From: Nonomuraea endophytica
Lineage (GTDB): Bacteria > Actinomycetota > Actinomycetes > Streptosporangiales > Streptosporangiaceae
Assembly: GCF_014203235.1 (NCBI RefSeq)
Contig: NZ_JACHIN010000001.1
Coordinates: forward strand, 124,001-188,000
DNA: 64,000 bases
Direction of reading: 5' to 3'
Each line of letters opens with the position of its first letter. Position 1 is the stretch's first letter. Positions 16,711 to 28,317 of this stretch are shown in pieces. Both the position numbers and the translations under genes were made by a program. The notes beneath the pieces were generated by a model. That model was not told where the DNA came from, made no database searches, and saw only the letters and a list, made by a program, of their open reading frames with translations.

Positions 16711-18570
16711 TCACCTAGGGTTACGAAGCGCTCCGAAGAAGCGGCCTGCCGTCGCCGCGGCGTCGGAGTTCTTGGTGAGTACGGCTACCGCCACATCCCC
16801 CTGCCAGCCGACGAACCAGCCGAGTTGCTGGCTCGGCAGGGCGGCGGCCACGCCGTACACTCTGCCCGCTCCCGCCTGTGCGGACGGTGAGCTGGCGACG
16901 CCCGCCTTCATCATCGCGGTGAGGGCGGTGCGGACGGCGGGATCGACCGGCACGCTCGCGGGCGGCTTGGTGGCGAGTTGTTCGGCGGCGGGGTCGGGGC
17001 GGTCGGGGCTGGTCACCAGCGACGGCGGCCGCCAGGTGCCGGATTTGACCGCCGCGGCCACGAGCGCCATGGTCAGCGGGCTGACCTCGACGTTCTGGCC
17101 GGCGATGGCCTGGGCCTTCTCCGCGTCGGTGACCAGGCTGGGCATCTTGCCGGTGAACGCCTTGAGGGGGAGCTGCCAGTTGACGCCGATGCCATAGGCC
17201 TCGGCGCTGCGCTTGAGCTGCTCGGCCCCTACCCGGCGGGCCAACGAGGCGAGGGCGGTCACGCAGCCGCTGGCGAAGCTCTCCTGGAAGGTGGCGGCGG
17301 GCTGCTGCGTCTGGCCGGTGAAGACGAACCTGGCGCCGCCCACCGTCCGCTCGGCGGGGCAGCGCAGCCGCTGGCTGGGCTTCACGCCCGCCTTGATCAG
17401 CGCGTCGGCGGCCACGATGGAGAAGGCGGTGCCGGCCGGGTATTTGCCGCCCAGGGCGTCCTTGACCTGGCCCATGTCCTTGGCGCCCACCGCGAGTACC
17501 TCACCGGTGGAGGCCTTGACGGCGACGAGCGTGCCGGACTGGGTGGTGCTCACGGCGGCGTCGGCGGCCTGCTGGGTGAGGCTGTCGAGGGTGGTGTGGA
17601 CGGGGCCGTTGGGACGGCCGGGCCACTCCTTCAGGACGGCGACGTCCTCGCCGGTCTTGAGGTCGAGGGTGATCACCTGGGTCTTCGTGGAGCCCGTCAG
17701 GTGGTTCTGGTAGGCCTTCTGCAGGCCGTTGCGGCCCACGGAGTCGCCGGCGCGCTGCGGGCCGCCGAGCTTGACCTCGGTCTCCGGGGTGAGCGCGCCG
17801 ACCTTGCCGACGATGTCGCGCGGCGGGGCCGGGTCGACCGGCTGGTCCTGGGGCTGGACGTGGACCTTCGGGCGGATCTCCGCGATCTTCTGCTGCACCT
17901 GCAGATAGCGGTCCCGGCCGAACGTGGCGAGCTGCACGAAGTCGCCGGGCGGCGAGGACCTGACCCGGCTCAGCAGCCGGTCCTCGGCGAAGCCGGTGAT
18001 CGCGGCCAGCTGCTTGACGACGCTTGAGGTCTCGTCGCCGAGCGCGGACGGAGTCACGCCGACGACGTAGAGCCTGCCGGGCCGCTGCAGCGCCTCTCCG
18101 GTGCGGTCGACGACCTTCTGGCGGGGCTCAGAGCTCGGGCGTACGGCGAGCCGCTGCCCGTCCTTGAGCTGCGGATGCAGCACCGACTGCGACCAGCGCA
18201 CCTTCCACACCCCGTTGACCAGGTGCAGCGGAAGCGTGCTCTCGTACTCCCACAACGGGCTGTTCTCGCCCAGGTCCACCTCGGCGCCGAACTGGGCGGT
18301 CGTGGCGTCGCCCTGCCGGTTGAGTGACTTCACACGAAAGCGGAAGGAGGCGGCGTCAAGGTCGAGCTTGGCGGCTTCGAGCGCCTTGCGCACGACGGCC
18401 GGGTCTCCGTCGGCGCGGCTCGCGGCCAGCTCGTAGTCCTCCGACTGCCAGCCGACCAGGAAGTCGCGCACGGCGTCGTGCGCCGACGGCTCCTCGAAGC
18501 AGCCGGTCAGCGTCATGCTCGCGGCCGTCAGCGTGACGGCCGCGGCGAGGATACGGCGGGCCCTGCTCAT
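16711..18570 (-). CDS. MecA_N-type penicillin-binding protein homologue with all catalytic motifs lost
   Basis: A 619-residue lipoprotein-like protein (lipobox TLTGCFEE). It has an NTF2-like MecA_N domain, a dimerisation region, and a transpeptidase fold that aligns along its length with the intact PBP at 48.96 kb. The SxxK motif GSTFK is GTAFS here (Thr at 17428-17430, Ser at 17419-17421), SCN is GCV, and KTG is absent (GAGRVYG). The fold is kept, so this is a pseudoenzyme rather than a decayed gene. ATG 18570 overlaps the smpB stop (ATGA). Penicillin sensing or scaffolding of division proteins is a guess. Confidence 0.88.
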   Translation of the reverse strand: MSRARRILAAAVTLTAASMTLTGCFEEPSAHDAVRDFLVGWQSEDYELAASRADGDPAVVRKALEAAKLDLDAASFRFRVKSLNRQGDATTAQFGAEVDLGENSPLWEYESTLPLHLVNGVWKVRWSQSVLHPQLKDGQRLAVRPSSEPRQKVVDRTGEALQRPGRLYVVGVTPSALGDETSSVVKQLAAITGFAEDRLLSRVRSSPPGDFVQLATFGRDRYLQVQQKIAEIRPKVHVQPQDQPVDPAPPRDIVGKVGALTPETEVKLGGPQRAGDSVGRNGLQKAYQNHLTGSTKTQVITLDLKTGEDVAVLKEWPGRPNGPVHTTLDSLTQQAADAAVSTTQSGTLVAVKASTGEVLAVGAKDMGQVKDALGGKYPAGTAFSIVAADALIKAGVKPSQRLRCPAERTVGGARFVFTGQTQQPAATFQESFASGCVTALASLARRVGAEQLKRSAEAYGIGVNWQLPLKAFTGKMPSLVTDAEKAQAIAGQNVEVSPLTMALVAAAVKSGTWRPPSLVTSPDRPDPAAEQLATKPPASVPVDPAVRTALTAMMKAGVASSPSAQAGAGRVYGVAAALPSQQLGWFVGWQGDVAVAVLTKNSDAAATAGRFFGALRNPR

Positions 18571-19034
18571 CGGTTGCGTTGCCGTAGGGCCCTGGCCATT
18601 TCGCGCTTGGCCTGCTGATCGGCCAGGGTCTGCCGCTTGTCCCAGTCTTTCTTGCCGCGCGCGATGCCGATCTCGACCTTGGCCTTGCCGTCCTTGAAGT
18701 AGAGGACCAACGGCACGATCGTCAGCCCGCCCTCCTTCGTCTTGGCGGCCAGCTTGTCGATCTCCTTGCGGTGCAGGAGCAGCTTGCGCTTGCGGCGGGC
18801 GGTGTGGTTGGTCCACGTCCCCTGGGCGTACTCGGGGATGTGGACGTTCATCAGCCACGCTTCGCCGTCGTCGATGCTGGCATAGCCGTCGGCGAGTGAG
18901 GCGCGGCCCTCACGCAGCGACTTCACCTCAGTGCCCTGCAGCACGAGCCCCGCCTCGAAGGTGTCCTCGACGTGGAAGTCGTGCCGGGCACGCTTGTTCT
19001 GGGCGATGACCTTCCGCCCGGTCTCACGTGGCAT
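18567..19034 (-). CDS. smpB: SsrA-binding protein SmpB
   Basis: A 155-residue SmpB. Family blocks are [40 protein letters not shown] and the tail [20 protein letters not shown], needed for decoding-site entry. It binds the tmRNA tRNA-like domain and delivers it to stalled ribosomes. It follows ftsX by 23 bp and overlaps the PBP-like gene by 4 bp, within the ftsE-ftsX-smpB-pbp operon. ATG at 19034 gives the family length; the longer frame to 19433 is antisense noise. Confidence 0.97.
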   Translation of the reverse strand: MPRETGRKVIAQNKRARHDFHVEDTFEAGLVLQGTEVKSLREGRASLADGYASIDDGEAWLMNVHIPEYAQGTWTNHTARRKRKLLLHRKEIDKLAAKTKEGGLTIVPLVLYFKDGKAKVEIGIARGKKDWDKRQTLADQQAKREMARALRQRNR

Positions 19035-19057
19035 GGTTCGACTGTACCGGCGTTCCG

Positions 19058-19963
19058 CTACACCCTGAGGTATCGGCGGAGCGTCACGAACGAGGCGAGC
19101 ACACAGATGAACACGCCGATCACCATCGTGGCCGAGATGACCGAGGCCACGGAGTCCCAGCCCAGGGCGGTGGAGGTGCCCAGGTACTTGGACAGTGCCT
19201 CGAAGATGAAGACCTTCGTGACGATCAGCATGACGGCCGCGACGACGCCGCCGACCAGGCCGGCGATGACGCCTTCCATGACGAACGGCAGCTGGATGTA
19301 CAGGTTCGAGGCCCCGACCAGGCGCATGATGCCCGTTTCCCGGCGTCTGTTGTAGGCCGACAACCGGACGGTGTTGCCGATCAGCAGGGCGGCGGCGAGC
19401 ACCAGGACGATGGCCACGATGACGGCGGCCCATCTCAGGGTGTCGAGCATCTCGAAGAACTTGCCGATCAGGTCCTTGTGGTTGATCACCTGGGCGACGC
19501 CGGTCTTCCCGGTCAGCGCCTGGATCACCGGCTGGTAGTTGTCGGGGTCGTGCAGCTTCACGCGGAACGACTCCGGCATGTCCTCGGCCCGGGCGGCCTG
19601 GACGAGCGCCTGGTTGCTGCCGAAGGACTGCTGGAAGTTCTTGTAGGCCTCCGTCTGGTTCTCAAAGATCACGTCTTTGACACCCTGGATGCCCTGGATC
19701 TCGCCCTTGAGCGTCTCGACCTGGGCCGGGGTGGCTCCCTTGCCCTTACAGGCGGGCATGGCGGAGTCCTTGCTGCACAGGAAGACCGAGATCTCGACCT
19801 TGTCGTACCAGAAGGTCTTCATCATGCCGACCTGGGTGTTGATCATCAGGCCGACACCCAGCATCGCCATGCCGACCGCGACCGTGATGATCACTGCGAT
19901 GGTCATGGTCAGGTTGCGGCGGAGGCCGATCCAGACCTCGGAGAAGATGAAGTTCGCCCGCAT
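19058..19963 (-). CDS. ftsX: cell-division protein FtsX
   Basis: A 301-residue membrane protein starting [20 protein letters not shown]. One N-terminal helix ([20 protein letters not shown]) is followed by an extracellular domain of about 120 residues and three C-terminal helices, the FtsX layout. The extracellular cysteines (FLCSKDS, PACKGKG) are seen in other actinobacterial FtsX. With FtsE it activates peptidoglycan hydrolases at the septum. 20 bp downstream of ftsE. Confidence 0.95.
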   Translation of the reverse strand: MRANFIFSEVWIGLRRNLTMTIAVIITVAVGMAMLGVGLMINTQVGMMKTFWYDKVEISVFLCSKDSAMPACKGKGATPAQVETLKGEIQGIQGVKDVIFENQTEAYKNFQQSFGSNQALVQAARAEDMPESFRVKLHDPDNYQPVIQALTGKTGVAQVINHKDLIGKFFEMLDTLRWAAVIVAIVLVLAAALLIGNTVRLSAYNRRRETGIMRLVGASNLYIQLPFVMEGVIAGLVGGVVAAVMLIVTKVFIFEALSKYLGTSTALGWDSVASVISATMVIGVFICVLASFVTLRRYLRV

Positions 19964-19983
19964 GTTGTGTCTGTAACTCCCTG

Positions 19984-20673
19984 TCAGTACGCCTGGCCGT
20001 AGACGCCACGCGACTGGTCGCGGACGATCTTGCCGTCCTCGAGTTCCACGACCCTCTTGCGCATGGAGTCGACGATGGCCGCATCGTGCGTGGCCATCAC
20101 GACCGTCGTACCGGTCCGGTTGATGCGGTCGAGCACCTTCATGATGCCGATGCTCGTCGCGGGGTCGATGTTGCCCGTCGGCTCGTCGGCCAGCAGGATC
20201 ATTGGCCTGTTGACGAAGGCGCGGGCCATGGCGACACGCTGCTGCTCGCCGCCGGACAGCTCGTCGGGCATGCGGTGTGCCTTGCCTTCGAGGCCGACCA
20301 GCTCGATGACTTCCGGGACCACCTTGCGGATGAACCGCCGCGGCTTTCCGATGACCTCGAGCGCGAACGCCACGTTCTCGTAGACGTTCTTGTTCGGGAG
20401 CAGGCGGAAGTCCTGGAAGACGCAGCCGATACGGCGGCGCAGGTGCGGCACCTTGAAGTTCGACAGACGGGCCAGATCCTTGCCGGCGACATGGATCGCA
20501 CCCGAATTGGGTCGTTCTTCCTTGAGGATCAGGCGGAGAAACGTGGACTTGCCTGATCCGGACGGACCGACGAGGAACACGAACTCGCCCTTGTCCACGT
20601 CAACGGAGACGTGGTCGAGAGCGGGCCGGTTCTGGTTCGCGTAGACCTTGGTGACATTATCGAAATGGATCAC
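19984..20673 (-). CDS. ftsE: cell-division ATP-binding protein FtsE
   Basis: 229 residues, the usual FtsE length. Walker A is [13 protein letters not shown], the signature is [14 protein letters not shown], Walker B is [13 protein letters not shown], and the switch His is in [10 protein letters not shown]. The start is GTG at 20673 ([14 protein letters not shown]), matching family N-termini; the frame to 20751 is unsupported. It heads the operon ftsE-ftsX-smpB-pbp-like. Confidence 0.95.
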   Translation of the reverse strand: MIHFDNVTKVYANQNRPALDHVSVDVDKGEFVFLVGPSGSGKSTFLRLILKEERPNSGAIHVAGKDLARLSNFKVPHLRRRIGCVFQDFRLLPNKNVYENVAFALEVIGKPRRFIRKVVPEVIELVGLEGKAHRMPDELSGGEQQRVAMARAFVNRPMILLADEPTGNIDPATSIGIMKVLDRINRTGTTVVMATHDAAIVDSMRKRVVELEDGKIVRDQSRGVYGQAY

Positions 20674-20875
20674 GAGAGCATCACGGCATGCCAGTCTAGG
20701 GGTCAGGACGGAAGCAAGGGTGGCACATGCCCACTTCCCGCCGCGGCCCACCGGGGGCGTCCATCTTTACTGATGATCGACGTTCCGATTGGCCAGAGCA
20801 CAGTCTAGGGGGAAGACTGGCATGGAACGTCCATAACGGAAACAAAACGATTGTGCGGCTACACTTGGGGCTGAC
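20674..20875. promoter_or_regulatory. ftsE upstream region
   Basis: 202 bp between the divergent ftsE and small-protein genes. CAGTCTAGGGG appears twice in direct orientation (about 20691-20702 and 20801-20811), and CAGTCT/AGACTG forms a 6-bp hairpin in the second copy. No clear -10/-35 pair was identified. Confidence 0.35.
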
Positions 20876-21052
20876 ATGAGTTGCGAAGACCTCGTCTGCG
20901 CGCGCTGCGCCCATCCGGTCATCGAGGGCCGCTGCGCACTTTGCCGCGCCAACCGCGACCGGATGCACCAGCACGGATTCGGCGGGCTCTCACCCGCCGT
21001 GATCATCCTGGTGCTGCTCGTGCTCCTCTTTTTCGCCCTCGCGGCCAGGCAC

Positions 21053-21067
<15 letters not shown>
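20876..21067 (+). CDS. small zinc-ribbon-like membrane protein
   Basis: 63 residues, starting [20 protein letters not shown]. Two CxxC-like pairs (CARC and CALC) suggest a mini zinc ribbon, and a single transmembrane helix ([20 protein letters not shown]) ends the protein. GC skew and hydrophobicity are gene-like. It overlaps the convergent prfB stop by 15 bp. No named family is recognised. Confidence 0.6.
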
Positions 21068-22168
<1,101 letters not shown>

Positions 22169-22215
22169 GTCTCCCAAGGGTACGCGACCCTCGCCCGCCC
22201 GAATAACATGGCGAG

Positions 22216-23241
22216 GTGCGTGCTTACGGTCGGCGGAAGGTGCTGGCGCTCGCCGCCGGCCTGCTGGCCGCGACGGTCGCCTGCTCGGGCTCCCCTGACA
22301 CCACGCCCACGCGGGCCGCGAACGTCACCGGCGGACCGGTCACCGCCACGCCCACGACCTCGCCCGAGGCGCCCGCCATCACGCCGGACGAGGCGCGCGA
22401 GATCTTCACCGAGATCACCGCGACCGACGACGTGCTGCGCCGGGCCGGCGACCTCAGGTTCGCCGTCGACCTGACCCGCGACGGGCTGCGCGACCTCACC
22501 TCCGCCGCGTTCGACTCCAGCGGCGGCCGGCCGCCGCTGCACACGTGGGGGCAGCCGACGATGCTCGTGCCGCGCTTCCCCGCGGACGCGACGTCGCCGT
22601 GGTTCAGCGTGCTGGTGCCGCGCGACGGGCAGCCGACGTTCCTCATCTTCGCGAAGTCGAGCGACAAGTGGCGGCTGAGCTCGGCGGCGCGGCTGCTGCC
22701 CGGGGAGAAGGCGCCGGAGGTCGAGGTGGACGCCCAGGGGTATGCCACGGCGGTGCCGCCGGACGACAAGGGCGTGCTGATCGGGCCCAAGTTCATGGCG
22801 CCGCTGCATGCCACGGTGGCCGAGGCGGGCTCGGGTGGGGTGGCCGCCGATCTGCTGTCGGCGGGGCCGTACACGACGGACATCGCCTCGCAGATCGCCG
22901 AGGACCGGGCGCGCTGGGAGCAGGACGGGTTCACCTACGACTCGATCCTGAGCGCGGGCGAGAACCCCGTGTTCTCGCTGCGCACCAAGGACGGCGGCGC
23001 GCTCATCCAATACTCGCTGACCAGGACCTCCACCACCACGCCCGCGACGAAGAGCGCGGAGAGCGACGGCATCCCGGTGCCGGACGACGCGCGGTGGGCG
23101 ATCTCGGACGCCAAGCTGCGGCGGTCGCTGAAGGTGTCGGAGATCCACCAATATGCGACGTCGGTCCCGCCGGCGTCCGCGCCAACGCGCGCCGAAGTGA
23201 TCGCCCACGACGGCGGCGTCACGCGCGCCTCTGGTGACTAA
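22216..23241 (+). CDS. conserved lipoprotein of unknown function
   Basis: 341 residues. A lipoprotein signal ([20 protein letters not shown], then VACSG with the lipid Cys at about residue 23) is followed by a Thr/Pro-rich linker and a globular domain. The protein is actinobacterial in character, with conserved-looking blocks such as [20 protein letters not shown]. No enzymatic motif is visible. The start is GTG. A perfect 10-bp hairpin 120 bp downstream separates it from gdh. Confidence 0.8.
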   Translation: MRAYGRRKVLALAAGLLAATVACSGSPDTTPTRAANVTGGPVTATPTTSPEAPAITPDEAREIFTEITATDDVLRRAGDLRFAVDLTRDGLRDLTSAAFDSSGGRPPLHTWGQPTMLVPRFPADATSPWFSVLVPRDGQPTFLIFAKSSDKWRLSSAARLLPGEKAPEVEVDAQGYATAVPPDDKGVLIGPKFMAPLHATVAEAGSGGVAADLLSAGPYTTDIASQIAEDRARWEQDGFTYDSILSAGENPVFSLRTKDGGALIQYSLTRTSTTTPATKSAESDGIPVPDDARWAISDAKLRRSLKVSEIHQYATSVPPASAPTRAEVIAHDGGVTRASGD

Positions 23242-23360
23242 CCCCTCTCCATCCCTTACGGCAAGCCAAGTGGGCGCCTCCCGCCGCAGCGGGTGGCCGC
23301 CGATCGTCGGGCGCTTCTCACGTCGGACGTGGCAGCGCGCCGCGACGCCGCGCCGTTGAC

Positions 23361-23391
23361 CGGTCCCGGGCCCAGATCGGACCCGGGACCG
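23361..23391. terminator. bidirectional terminator
   Basis: CGGTCCCGGG (23361-23370) and CCCGGGACCG (23382-23391) are perfectly complementary with an 11-nt loop, between the convergent lipoprotein and glutamate dehydrogenase genes. Confidence 0.75.
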
Positions 23392-23398
23392 TCAGGTG

Positions 23399-26300
23399 TC
23401 ACCCCGCGTGTGGCAGGTTGCTGGCCGAGACCAGGGTCCGGATGGCGCGGAGGGCGACCGACAGGGTGGCGAGGTCGAAGTTGTCGCTCTCCCAGATCTC
23501 CGACAGCGTCTGGCGGGCCCGCCCGACCGCCGCCGAGTTGGACTCCGACCACCGGGCCAGCCGCTCCTCCGGTGACGCGCCCGGCGCCGTGTGGGCCAGG
23601 ACGTCGCGGGTGAGGGAGGCGTGCGCGGCATACAGGTCGTCGCGCAGCGCGGAGCGGGCCATGGCGTTCCACCGGTTGTCCCGGGGCAGCGCGATGACGC
23701 GTTCACGGAGCTGGGCGAGCTGCAGGCGGTCGGCGAGGTCGAAGTAGACCTCGGCCACCTCGTTGACCGGCCGGTCCGTCAGCGAGCTGACCTCGACCAG
23801 GTCGAACGTGGAGTAGGCGGGCACCATCGAGGCCGACCGCTCGGCCAGTTCCATCGGCACCCCGCGGGCCACGAACGCGTCGCGGCGCTCCTCGAAGGCG
23901 GCCAGGTCGGGGCCGGTGAGCAGCTTGGGGATGTGCGAGAGGAGCCCGTTGACGCCCTTGACGAAGAAGTTCACCGAACCGGACAGGTCCATCGGCGGGC
24001 GGCGGTTGTTGAGCAGCCACCGGGTGCCGCGTTCGGCGAGCTTGCGGGCCTCCAGGAGCATGGCGATCTGGGTGGAGGTGTCGGCCTTGTTGTCGAGCGA
24101 CTCCACCGCGCGGAAGAAGCTGGCCAGGTCGAAGACCTCACGGGTGACCAGCCAGGCGCGCACGATGTCCGGCGTGGACGCGCCGCTCTCCTCGCCGAGG
24201 CGGAACATGAACGTGGTTCCGGCCGAGTTGACCAGCTCGTTCACCACGCAGGTGGTGATGATCTCGCGGCGCAGCGGGTGCGCGTCCATGTAGGAGCGGA
24301 AGCGTTCGCGTAGCGCCGACGGGAAGTACGACACCAGCCACGAGGCCAGCGCGGGGTCGTCGGGCAGGTCGGAGCCGAGCAGTTCGGCGTCGACCACGAG
24401 CTTGGTGTAGGCGAGCAGGACGGAGAACTCCGGCGCGGTCAGGCCGAGCCTGGCCTGGCGGCGTTCGGCGAGCTGCTTGTCCGACGGCAGGAACTCCAGC
24501 TCGCGGTTGACCAGCCCGTCGCGTTCCAGCTTGCGCAGGTAGCGGGCGTGGATGTGGAGCATCTCGGGGCCCTGGGCGCGGGCTGCGGCCAGGACCACGT
24601 TCTGGTTGTAGTTGTCGCGCAGGACCAGGTCGGCGACCTCGTTGGTCATCGAGGTGAAGACCTGGTTGCGCTGCTTGTCGGTCAGCTCGCCGTCGCGTAC
24701 GACCTGGTCGAGCAGGATCTTGATGTTGACCTCGTGGTCGGAAGTGTCGACGCCGGCGGAGTTGTCGATGAAGTCGGTGTTGACCAGGCCGCCGTTGAGC
24801 GCGAACTCGACGCGGGCGAGCTGGGTGAAGCCCAGGTTGCCGCCCTCGCCGATGACCTTGCAGCGCAGTTCGGCGGCGTTGACCCGCAGCCCGTCGTTGG
24901 CCTTGTCGCCGACGTCGGCGTTGGACTCGGTGGAGGCCTTGACGTAGGTGCCGATGCCGCCGTTCCACAGCAGGTCGACCGGGGCCTTGAGGATGGCGCT
25001 GATCAGGTCGTTGGGCGCCATCGAGGTGATGCCGTCGGCGATGCCCAGCGCCTGGCGGATCTGCGGGGAGATCTGGACGGACTTGGCGGTGCGCGGGAAC
25101 ACGCCGCCGCCGGCCGAGATCAGCTCGGCGTCGTAGTCGGCCCAGGAGCTGCGCGGCAGCTCGAACAACCGGCGCCGCTCGGCGAACGAACGGTCCGCGT
25201 CGGGGTCGGGGTCGATGAAGATGTGCCGGTGGTCGAAGGCGGCCAGGAGCCGGATGTGCTGGGACAGCAGCATGCCGTTGCCGAAGACGTCGCCGGACAT
25301 GTCGCCGATGCCGGCCACGGTGAAGTCGGTGTGCTGGATGTCCACGCCGGTGGTGCGGAAGTGGTACTTCACCGACTCCCAGGCGCCGCGCGCCGTGATG
25401 CCCATGGCCTTGTGGTCGTAGCCGACGGACCCGCCTGAGGCGAACGCGTCGCCGAGCCAAAACCCGTACTCCTTGGCCACGCTGTTGGCGATGTCGGAGA
25501 ACGTCGCGGTGCCCTTGTCGGCGGCGACGACCAGGTAGGTGTCGTCACCGTCGTGCCTGACGGTGTCCGGCGGCGGCACGACCTTGCCGTCGACCAGGTT
25601 GTCGGTGACGTCGAGCAGGCCGGAGATGAAGGTGCGGTAGCAGTCGATGCCCTCCGCCATCAGCTCCTCCCTGCCGCCGCCGGCCGGCGGGCGCTTGACC
25701 ACGAAGCCGCCCTTGGAGCCCGTGGGCACGATGACGGTGTTCTTCACCATCTGCGCCTTGACCAGGCCGAGGATCTCGGTCCTGAAGTCCTCCATCCGGT
25801 CCGACCAGCGCAGGCCGCCGCGCGCGACCTTGCCGAAGCGCAGGTGGACGCCCTCGACCCGCGGCGAGTAGACGAAGATCTCGTACTTCGGCCGGGGCAG
25901 CGGTAGCACGCTGATCGCCAGCGGGTCGAACTTCAGCGCGATGTACGCCTTGCGCTGCCCGTCGGCACCGGACTGGAAGTAGTTCGTGCGCAGGGTGGCC
26001 TGGATCATCTCCAGGTAGGCCCGCAGGATGCGGTCCTCGTCGAGCGAGGCCACCTCGTCCAGCGCGCCCAGGATCTCCTCGGTCAGCGCCTCGACCAGGT
26101 CGGCGCGGACGTCGTCGGCCCGCCGCGGGTCGAGCCTGGCCTCGAACAGGCGCACCAGCAGCCTGGCCAGCCGTACGTTGCCGCCGAGCACACGTTCCAT
26201 GTAGCGCTGGCTGAAGGTGGTGCCGGCCTGGCGCAGGTACTTGGCGTAGACGCGCAGGATCTCGACCTGTTCCCAGGTGAGCCCGGCCAACAGCACGAGC

Positions 26301-28270
26301 GCGTTGAAGTTGTCGGCCTGGATCTCGCCCTTCCACAGCGCGCCGAGCGCGTCCTGGAACAGGCGCTTGAAGTCGTTGCGGTCGACCTCGGGCGAGGGTG
26401 TGTAGTGCAGCCCGAAGTCGTAGATCCAGGCGTTCTTGGTGGCCGGGTCGTTGTCCCTGTCGACCTCGTACGGCCGCTCGTCGACCACCTCGACGCCGAG
26501 GCGCTGGATGAGCGGGAGCACCTTGGACAGGGAGATCGGGGTGCCGAGCTTGTAGATCTTGAGCCGGCGCTCGCCCTCGGCGGCGTCGTAGGGCTCGTAG
26601 AGGTTGATCCCGACCTCGCCGTCGGTCGCGCCGACGAGCTGCTCCAGCCGGCGCAGGTCGACCACGGCCATCTTCGGCGGGAAGTCGGCCTTGTAGCCCT
26701 CGGGGAAGGCCGACTGGTAGCGCCGGATGAGCCCCGGCGCCTCCTCCTCCGAGGTCATCTCGGACAGGGCGGTCGCCAGGTCGTCCTCCCAGGAGCGGGT
26801 GATCGCGGCCAGCCGCGACTCCAGCTCCTCGACGTCCACGCCGGGGGGCGGGAGCTGCTTGCCGCGCTCGCCCCGCACTACCAGGTGCAGACGGGCCAGC
26901 GCGGACTCGCCGATCATCGCGCTGTAGTCGAGCGAGCTGCCGCCGAGGGCCTTGAGCAGGAGCTCCTGCATCTTGAGCCGGACCTTGGTGGTGTAGCGGT
27001 CGCGCGGCAGGTAGATGAGGCAGGAGATGTAGCGGCCGTAGTCGTCGCGCCGCAGGAACAGCCGGACCTGCTTGCGCTCACGCAGCCGCAGCACGCCCAT
27101 CGCGATCGGGACCAGCTGCTCGACGGAGGTCTGGAACAGCTCGTCGCGCGGGAAGGTCTCCAGAATCTCGATGAGGTCCTTGCCGTCGTGGCTGTCGGCG
27201 GCCAGGCCCGCCTGGTCCAGCACCTCGGCGAGCTTACGGCGCAGCACCGGGATACGGGAGATCGACTCGTTGTACGCCACGTGCGTGAACAGGCCGAGGA
27301 AGCGGCGCTCGCCCACGACCTCGCCGTCGGGCGAGAAGAGCTTGACCCCGATGTAGTCGAGGTAGGCGGCCCGGTGGACGGTCGCCCGCGAGTTGGCCTT
27401 GGTGATGATGAGCAGCTGCTTCTCGCGGGCCTTGGCGCGTACCTCGGCCGGCAGGGTGGAGAAGCTTTCCGAGCCGACCCGGTCGTCACGCAGGATGCCG
27501 AGCGCCGCGCCGGGCAGGGAGCGCAGCGCGTCGCCCTCCTCGGTCTCCTCCAGGCGGTACTCGCGGTAGCCGAGGAAGGTGAAGTGCCCGTCGGCCAGCC
27601 AGCGCAGCAGGTCGAGGCTGTCCTCGACCTCGGCGGGCTCCAGCGGCGGCGGATTGAGCGTGAGGTCTTCAGCGGTCTGCACGGCGAGGGCCCGCATCTT
27701 GGCGAAGTCCTCGACCGCGTGGCGCACGTCCGACAGCACGCGCAGGACGTCGGCTTCAAGGCCCCTGAGCACCTCGGGGTCGGCCTGCCGGTCGATCTCG
27801 ATGTGGATCCACGACTCGACCAGCATCTGCCCGGTCACGTCCTCCTGGCCGCGGCCGAGCATCTTGCCCGTCATGTCGCGGCGTACCCGCATCTGCGGGT
27901 GGACGACCAGATGGATGCCGATGTCGAGGCGGTCCAGCTCCATCGTCACCGAGTCCACGAGGAACGGCATGTCGTCGGTGACGACCTCGACCACCGAATG
28001 GCCGGGATCCCAGCCGTTGTCCTCCAAAGTGGGGGTGAACGCCCTGACCACCGCCCTGCCCTGCGGGCGCACTTCGGCCAGCTGCTTGTGCGACATCGCC
28101 GGGCCGTACACGTCAATGGGGTTGCGGTCGAGCAGGTCCTCCGGGGCGACATGCCGGTAGTAGACGCGCAGGAAAGCCAGCGCCTCGTCGGGGGTCACAT
28201 GGTCGTTTCCGGCGGCGCATCTCTGGGCGGCTCGCTGGAGCAGCTCATCCTTGGCCTCGTCGAGCGGCAT
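23399..28270 (-). CDS. gdh: large NAD-specific glutamate dehydrogenase
   Basis: 1,623 residues, the size of the 180-kDa GDH class first described in Streptomyces. The N-terminal half has ACT-like regulatory segments (VVEVVTDDMPFLVDSVTMEL). The catalytic core near the middle has KVARGGLRWSDRMEDFRTEI with the glutamate-binding Lys nearby (VPTGSKGGFVVK), and a nucleotide-binding region with VAGIGDMSGDVFGNGML. It deaminates glutamate to 2-oxoglutarate with NAD. The ATG at 28270 follows AAAGGAG by 9 nt; upstream in-frame codons lack this. It follows kynA by 47 bp on the same strand. Confidence 0.96.
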   Translation of the reverse strand: MPLDEAKDELLQRAAQRCAAGNDHVTPDEALAFLRVYYRHVAPEDLLDRNPIDVYGPAMSHKQLAEVRPQGRAVVRAFTPTLEDNGWDPGHSVVEVVTDDMPFLVDSVTMELDRLDIGIHLVVHPQMRVRRDMTGKMLGRGQEDVTGQMLVESWIHIEIDRQADPEVLRGLEADVLRVLSDVRHAVEDFAKMRALAVQTAEDLTLNPPPLEPAEVEDSLDLLRWLADGHFTFLGYREYRLEETEEGDALRSLPGAALGILRDDRVGSESFSTLPAEVRAKAREKQLLIITKANSRATVHRAAYLDYIGVKLFSPDGEVVGERRFLGLFTHVAYNESISRIPVLRRKLAEVLDQAGLAADSHDGKDLIEILETFPRDELFQTSVEQLVPIAMGVLRLRERKQVRLFLRRDDYGRYISCLIYLPRDRYTTKVRLKMQELLLKALGGSSLDYSAMIGESALARLHLVVRGERGKQLPPPGVDVEELESRLAAITRSWEDDLATALSEMTSEEEAPGLIRRYQSAFPEGYKADFPPKMAVVDLRRLEQLVGATDGEVGINLYEPYDAAEGERRLKIYKLGTPISLSKVLPLIQRLGVEVVDERPYEVDRDNDPATKNAWIYDFGLHYTPSPEVDRNDFKRLFQDALGALWKGEIQADNFNALVLLAGLTWEQVEILRVYAKYLRQAGTTFSQRYMERVLGGNVRLARLLVRLFEARLDPRRADDVRADLVEALTEEILGALDEVASLDEDRILRAYLEMIQATLRTNYFQSGADGQRKAYIALKFDPLAISVLPLPRPKYEIFVYSPRVEGVHLRFGKVARGGLRWSDRMEDFRTEILGLVKAQMVKNTVIVPTGSKGGFVVKRPPAGGGREELMAEGIDCYRTFISGLLDVTDNLVDGKVVPPPDTVRHDGDDTYLVVAADKGTATFSDIANSVAKEYGFWLGDAFASGGSVGYDHKAMGITARGAWESVKYHFRTTGVDIQHTDFTVAGIGDMSGDVFGNGMLLSQHIRLLAAFDHRHIFIDPDPDADRSFAERRRLFELPRSSWADYDAELISAGGGVFPRTAKSVQISPQIRQALGIADGITSMAPNDLISAILKAPVDLLWNGGIGTYVKASTESNADVGDKANDGLRVNAAELRCKVIGEGGNLGFTQLARVEFALNGGLVNTDFIDNSAGVDTSDHEVNIKILLDQVVRDGELTDKQRNQVFTSMTNEVADLVLRDNYNQNVVLAAARAQGPEMLHIHARYLRKLERDGLVNRELEFLPSDKQLAERRQARLGLTAPEFSVLLAYTKLVVDAELLGSDLPDDPALASWLVSYFPSALRERFRSYMDAHPLRREIITTCVVNELVNSAGTTFMFRLGEESGASTPDIVRAWLVTREVFDLASFFRAVESLDNKADTSTQIAMLLEARKLAERGTRWLLNNRRPPMDLSGSVNFFVKGVNGLLSHIPKLLTGPDLAAFEERRDAFVARGVPMELAERSASMVPAYSTFDLVEVSSLTDRPVNEVAEVYFDLADRLQLAQLRERVIALPRDNRWNAMARSALRDDLYAAHASLTRDVLAHTAPGASPEERLARWSESNSAAVGRARQTLSEIWESDNFDLATLSVALRAIRTLVSASNLPHAG

Positions 28271-28317
28271 CTCGCTCTCACTCCTTTGTGAGGGTTTGCC
28301 AAACATCGCCTGGCTGG

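Noticed and set aside
26405-28291. Plus-strand 628-residue open frame antisense to glutamate dehydrogenase
   Set aside because: It mirrors the high-GC codon pattern of gdh, has no family resemblance, and is a shadow frame. The same applies to 59211-61499 on the plus strand.
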